In this document: positions 14,956 through 17,783 of the stretch, one piece after another
Layout of the letters: each line of letters opens with the position of its first letter
Position numbering within the stretch: the first letter of the stretch is position 1
From: Eubacteriales bacterium
GTDB lineage: Bacteria > Bacillota > Clostridia > JAQUNY01
Reading direction: 5' to 3'
Assembly (NCBI GenBank): GCA_028717405.1
Contig: JAQUNY010000017.1
Coordinates: 1 to 17,783 of the forward strand
DNA length: 17,783 nt
Notes under the pieces: model-generated
Told to the model about the DNA's origin: nothing
Seen by the model: only the letters and a program-made list of their open reading frames with translations
Databases searched by the model: none
Position numbers and translations under genes: made by a program

Positions 14956-15813
14956 ATGGCAAACCGGCCGGAAAACAGGCAGAAAGATGAGTATTTTATA
15001 ATGGCTGATGAGAAACAGGTCAGAGAAATAATTGCAGAGTGTGTACCTCTTTTTATAAAAATGGTATCCGGGCGTTATTCCATAACGATAGGCGGCTCCA
15101 GAGGAAAGGGCACGTCGGACCTGCATTCGGATGTGGACTTCAGGTTGTATTATGAGAACTTTACAGATGCCGATACTCACAAGGCAATGGTGTCACAATT
15201 TAAAGGCAGAATCCGGATATGGAAGGACAGAGGAGTATATATTGATGGTTGTTGGATGAGGAAAATCTCTTATATAGATAATGAGCTGAAAGACTGGATC
15301 GGCGGATCAGTAAAACCTGCAGACATGGTTTGGACCATATGGGGCTATCATATATTGACAGATATCTATAATCAGCAGATAATCGACGACCCGTATAATG
15401 TTGCATCTGACTGGAAGAAGCTGCTCAGCGTCTATCCTTCAAAACTCAAGGCAGCTATAATTGAAAAGCATATGCTTTCCCTGCGCTACTGGCGGGATGA
15501 TTACCATTACAAAAACAAGGTGCTGAGGGGTGACGCCGTTTTTCTTGCCGGCATTAGTTCAAGGCTCGTCCACGACATGTCTCAGGTGATTTTTGCAATA
15601 AATGAAATGTATTTTACAGGTGACGGAAACAACATCAGGTATATTGATAAGTTTGAATATAAGCCTGTAAATTTTGGTGAGTGCGTAAAAGCAGCACTTT
15701 ACCCGGCCAAAACAGAAAATATGTTTGAGAATCAAAGGCAGTCCCTGATCGGTCTTATCAGCGAACTTGAAGAACTGGTTCGCATACATGGCTGCCTGAC
15801 AGAAAAGTTGTAA
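14956..15813 (+). CDS. nucleotidyltransferase-fold protein
   Basis: 285 residues. The N-terminal domain has GGSRGKGTSDLHSDVD (GGS 46-48, metal-binding Asp59 and Asp61), the signature of the polymerase-beta-type nucleotidyltransferase superfamily, which includes aminoglycoside nucleotidyltransferases and toxin-antitoxin MNTs. The remaining about 200 residues are mostly helical, with a DUF4037-like outline, and could bind a substrate. Resistance, tRNA or sugar-nucleotide transfer all remain possible. The first ATG is 6 bp after the esterase stop but without a clear ribosome binding site. An in-frame ATG at 15001 (MADEKQ) is an alternative start, since the conserved domain begins after it. The gene ends 10 bp before the convergent aldo/keto reductase. 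Confidence 0.75.
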   Translation: MANRPENRQKDEYFIMADEKQVREIIAECVPLFIKMVSGRYSITIGGSRGKGTSDLHSDVDFRLYYENFTDADTHKAMVSQFKGRIRIWKDRGVYIDGCWMRKISYIDNELKDWIGGSVKPADMVWTIWGYHILTDIYNQQIIDDPYNVASDWKKLLSVYPSKLKAAIIEKHMLSLRYWRDDYHYKNKVLRGDAVFLAGISSRLVHDMSQVIFAINEMYFTGDGNNIRYIDKFEYKPVNFGECVKAALYPAKTENMFENQRQSLIGLISELEELVRIHGCLTEKL

Positions 15814-15823
15814 GGCTGCAGGG

Positions 15824-16810
15824 TCAGGTGCCTTTCTCCAGGTAAGCTATTGCAGAAGAATCAAGCCTGAATTCCAATGCCTTTATGCTCTCATTCATCT
15901 GTATGACATTTTTGCATCCTGCTATCGGTATTACAGAAAAAGGATGTGAAATCAGATATGCCAGCACTATCTGGTTTATGCTTATTCCGAGCTCATCTGA
16001 CAATTTTTCAGCCCTTCCATGTTTCTGTCTGTTTAAATCAGTATCATATGTTTTGAAGGCTTTTGAGCTCAGTATGTCCGTGCCTTTATCAGTATCAGAC
16101 ATCTTTGTGAGCAGGCCTTTTGCCTGTGATGAATAGGGTATGGCAGCCATGCCGGTTTCTGTATGCATTTTTAATCCGCCGCTGTCCATCAGCACCAGAG
16201 TGTAATCTTCCATAAGCTCCTTCTGCGGCATTGCAAGGCTCCACATCATCTGATTGGCAACAAAGCATCCTGTTCCGTTCACCCGCGAGAATGCCAGTGC
16301 TTCCAATATCCTTTCCGGTTTCCAGTTTGAGCAGCCATAATAACGTATATGGCCCTTTTTAACATGTGCATCAAGCGTTCCCAGGATCTCACTCACAGGT
16401 CTCTTTTCATCATCGCGGTGAAGCCAGTACAGATCGATACAATTTACCTGAAGTGACTGCAGGCTTGACTCAAGATCATATGTGATGTCTTTTTCAGAAA
16501 GCCTCATTGATCCTCTGATGATTTTGTTGCCCTGCATTTCAGTGTGAGCGCCTTTTGTAGTGACGACAAGATTATTCCTGTTCCCTCTGGCTTTCATCCA
16601 TCTGCCTATTGTTTTTTCGCTGACACTACGTTCACCCGGCCTCCAATCTGAATATATTTTGGCCGTATCTATAAAATTCCCTCCGGCCTCATAGAAGGCA
16701 TCCAGCAGCGCAAAAGATTCTTCCTGTCCGAGAGTCGCTCCGAGAGGGCCTCCTCCGAGACATATAGCTGAAGGCTTTAAATCAGTTCCTTTAATTGTTG
16801 CATATTTCAT
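15824..16810 (-). CDS. aldo/keto reductase
   Basis: 328 residues, an NAD(P)H-dependent (beta/alpha)8 oxidoreductase. The catalytic tetrad is complete: Asp48 and Tyr53 in FIDTAKIYSDW, Lys86 in VTTKGAH and His131 in LYWLHRDD. PYSSQAKGLL and the C-terminal VIPIAGCKNVIQMNESI cofactor-binding segment are family features. AAGAGGT lies 7 nt before the ATG. The gene follows the sialidase-like gene after 79 bp on the same strand, so a shared operon for sugar modification is plausible. The substrate cannot be assigned. Confidence 0.92.
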   Translation of the reverse strand: MKYATIKGTDLKPSAICLGGGPLGATLGQEESFALLDAFYEAGGNFIDTAKIYSDWRPGERSVSEKTIGRWMKARGNRNNLVVTTKGAHTEMQGNKIIRGSMRLSEKDITYDLESSLQSLQVNCIDLYWLHRDDEKRPVSEILGTLDAHVKKGHIRYYGCSNWKPERILEALAFSRVNGTGCFVANQMMWSLAMPQKELMEDYTLVLMDSGGLKMHTETGMAAIPYSSQAKGLLTKMSDTDKGTDILSSKAFKTYDTDLNRQKHGRAEKLSDELGISINQIVLAYLISHPFSVIPIAGCKNVIQMNESIKALEFRLDSSAIAYLEKGT

Positions 16811-16889
16811 GTGAAATACCTCTTAAATAAAAAATCTTCCTGTGTCATAATCTCATTTCCTGTTGTCATTCCTGTTTTACTGATTTCTT

Positions 16890-17783
16890 TCAGGCTAAAA
16901 TAAACTCATCAGGGTAGAAGCTGTAGCCTCTTATCTGGGCTTTAGGCGCGTCATCGACAATATAAGTCACTGCATAAATCTCACCGTCATCGAACTGCAC
17001 CCACCCGGAATAGCCTCCATCCGGGTTGGGCGACCGGTCATAATCCAAAGGCATGATCCTGATTTTCTGCGTATTGCGTTCTTTGGCAAGAATGCTCCCT
17101 GTGTCCGTAAGAGCTGCAAAAAAGTTCTGGAACCTGCCTTTGCCGCCCTGTACAAATCTGTATGTCAAAAGTATGCGCCCATCTTTCAAAAAACTGGCGG
17201 CAGGCCTGTGGCATCCCGGTATCGGCATATTGTACACGCCTTCCCAGCTTTGCCCCCCATCATGGGAAAGCGCCTTGAAGCAATCATATCCAAGCATTGA
17301 GTTTTCACGCATAAAAGCAGCAAGTGTGCCATCCTCAGGCAACTCTATCACAGAGACTTCGCAAAGGTTATACCTGGGATCAGATGCAACAATGATCCTG
17401 TCAGACCATGTTTTGCCTTTGTCGTCACTATAAATTACATATTGTTCAAGCTTTCCGGTCAGGCCGCTCATTTTATGCGACCCCAGCAGCCATCTTCCGC
17501 TTTTCAGCTCCAGAAGCCTGTCAGGGACGATCCCCTCGTTTGGCAGCTGTTCAGGCTCACTCCAGTCTTTGCCTTCTTTGTCTCCGTGCCAGATATATGT
17601 CCTGAATTTTTCATGAGCCTCTATACCGTCGTGCGTCCCTTTGTCACAAACTATTGCGAGTCTTCCGCCGCTGATCTTTGAAATGCGCGCACAGTTATAT
17701 GAGCCACCTTCATTGAGTCTTGTATTGCCGGTGAGATATTTTTTTCTGCTCCACGAACGTCCCCTGTCGGAGCTTTCACAGAA
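16890..17783 (-). CDS. sialidase-like BNR/Asp-box protein, C-terminal part
   Basis: The frame is open to the right edge (no stop from 16893 to 17783), so at least 297 codons belong to a larger gene whose N-terminus is missing. Three Asp-box motifs S-x-D-x-G-x-[ST]-W are visible: SSDRGRSW, SDDKGKTW and SHDGGQSW, spaced as blades of a six-bladed propeller. This fits exo-alpha-sialidases and related BNR-repeat glycan-binding or hydrolase proteins. Whether the catalytic Asp, Tyr/Glu pair and Arg triad are present cannot be seen completely. A YIVDDAPK-type segment near the C-terminus is as in bacterial BNR proteins of Bacillota. Without the N-terminus, secretion cannot be judged. Confidence 0.82.
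   Translation of the reverse strand, partial: FCESSDRGRSWSRKKYLTGNTRLNEGGSYNCARISKISGGRLAIVCDKGTHDGIEAHEKFRTYIWHGDKEGKDWSEPEQLPNEGIVPDRLLELKSGRWLLGSHKMSGLTGKLEQYVIYSDDKGKTWSDRIIVASDPRYNLCEVSVIELPEDGTLAAFMRENSMLGYDCFKALSHDGGQSWEGVYNMPIPGCHRPAASFLKDGRILLTYRFVQGGKGRFQNFFAALTDTGSILAKERNTQKIRIMPLDYDRSPNPDGGYSGWVQFDDGEIYAVTYIVDDAPKAQIRGYSFYPDEFILA

Noticed and set aside
15812..15834. Hairpin AAGGC...GCCTT as a bidirectional terminator between the convergent genes
   Set aside because: Only 5 pairs with a 13-nt loop, and T-runs are short. Too weak to annotate.

Overview
The window looks like a chromosomal stretch from a Gram-positive member of the Bacillota, most likely class Clostridia. The evidence is indirect: Shine-Dalgarno sequences of the GGAGG/AAGGAG type, TTGACA/TATAAT-type promoters, two lipobox lipoproteins, a large duplicated FtsX-type permease, an N-terminal C-x3-H-x9-C-x2-C zinc ribbon, and a TrpA with Glu in place of the catalytic Asp, a variant I recall from Clostridia. 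No rRNA, tRNA, CRISPR, transposase or phage gene was seen.

Layout, left to right. (1) 1-471 (+): the 3' end of a WbsX/GH99-like glycan gene, whose stop overlaps convergently with trpA. (2) 458-3633 (-): threonine aldolase followed by trpB and trpA (overlapping by 8 bp). The aldolase and trpB have separate promoters that are near-copies of one another (41/51 identical bases plus a flanking match). (3) 3680-7200 (-): an ABC ATPase and a 946-residue FtsX/MacB-type permease, coupled by an ATGA overlap. (4) 7356-12319 (-): a three-gene cell-surface cluster read in the order M4 (thermolysin-like) protease lipoprotein, zinc-ribbon membrane protein with three repeated extracellular domains, and a lipoprotein with a long Gly/Ala/Thr/Pro-rich linker. 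The first gene has an extended -10 promoter. (5) 12497-13777 (-): a LarA-like protein that keeps the nickel-pincer-cofactor residues. (6) 13778-14160: a 383-bp divergent intergenic region crowded with repeats, dyads and two promoters. (7) 14161-15813 (+): an esterase and a nucleotidyltransferase-fold protein. (8) 15824-17783 (-): an aldo/keto reductase and, running off the right edge, a sialidase-like BNR/Asp-box protein.

Functionally, the two edges (WbsX/GH99-like and sialidase-like) and the esterase suggest glycan use. The centre combines amino-acid metabolism (Trp synthase, threonine/glycine) with an uncharacterised surface module (protease, PsbP-like repeat proteins, ABC exporter-type complex). 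The most unusual material is non-coding: the duplicated promoter block around the aldolase gene, and the 13.8-14.1 kb intergenic region. Among proteins, the triple-repeat zinc-ribbon protein and the cysteine-rich M4 lipoprotein beside it are the least explained.
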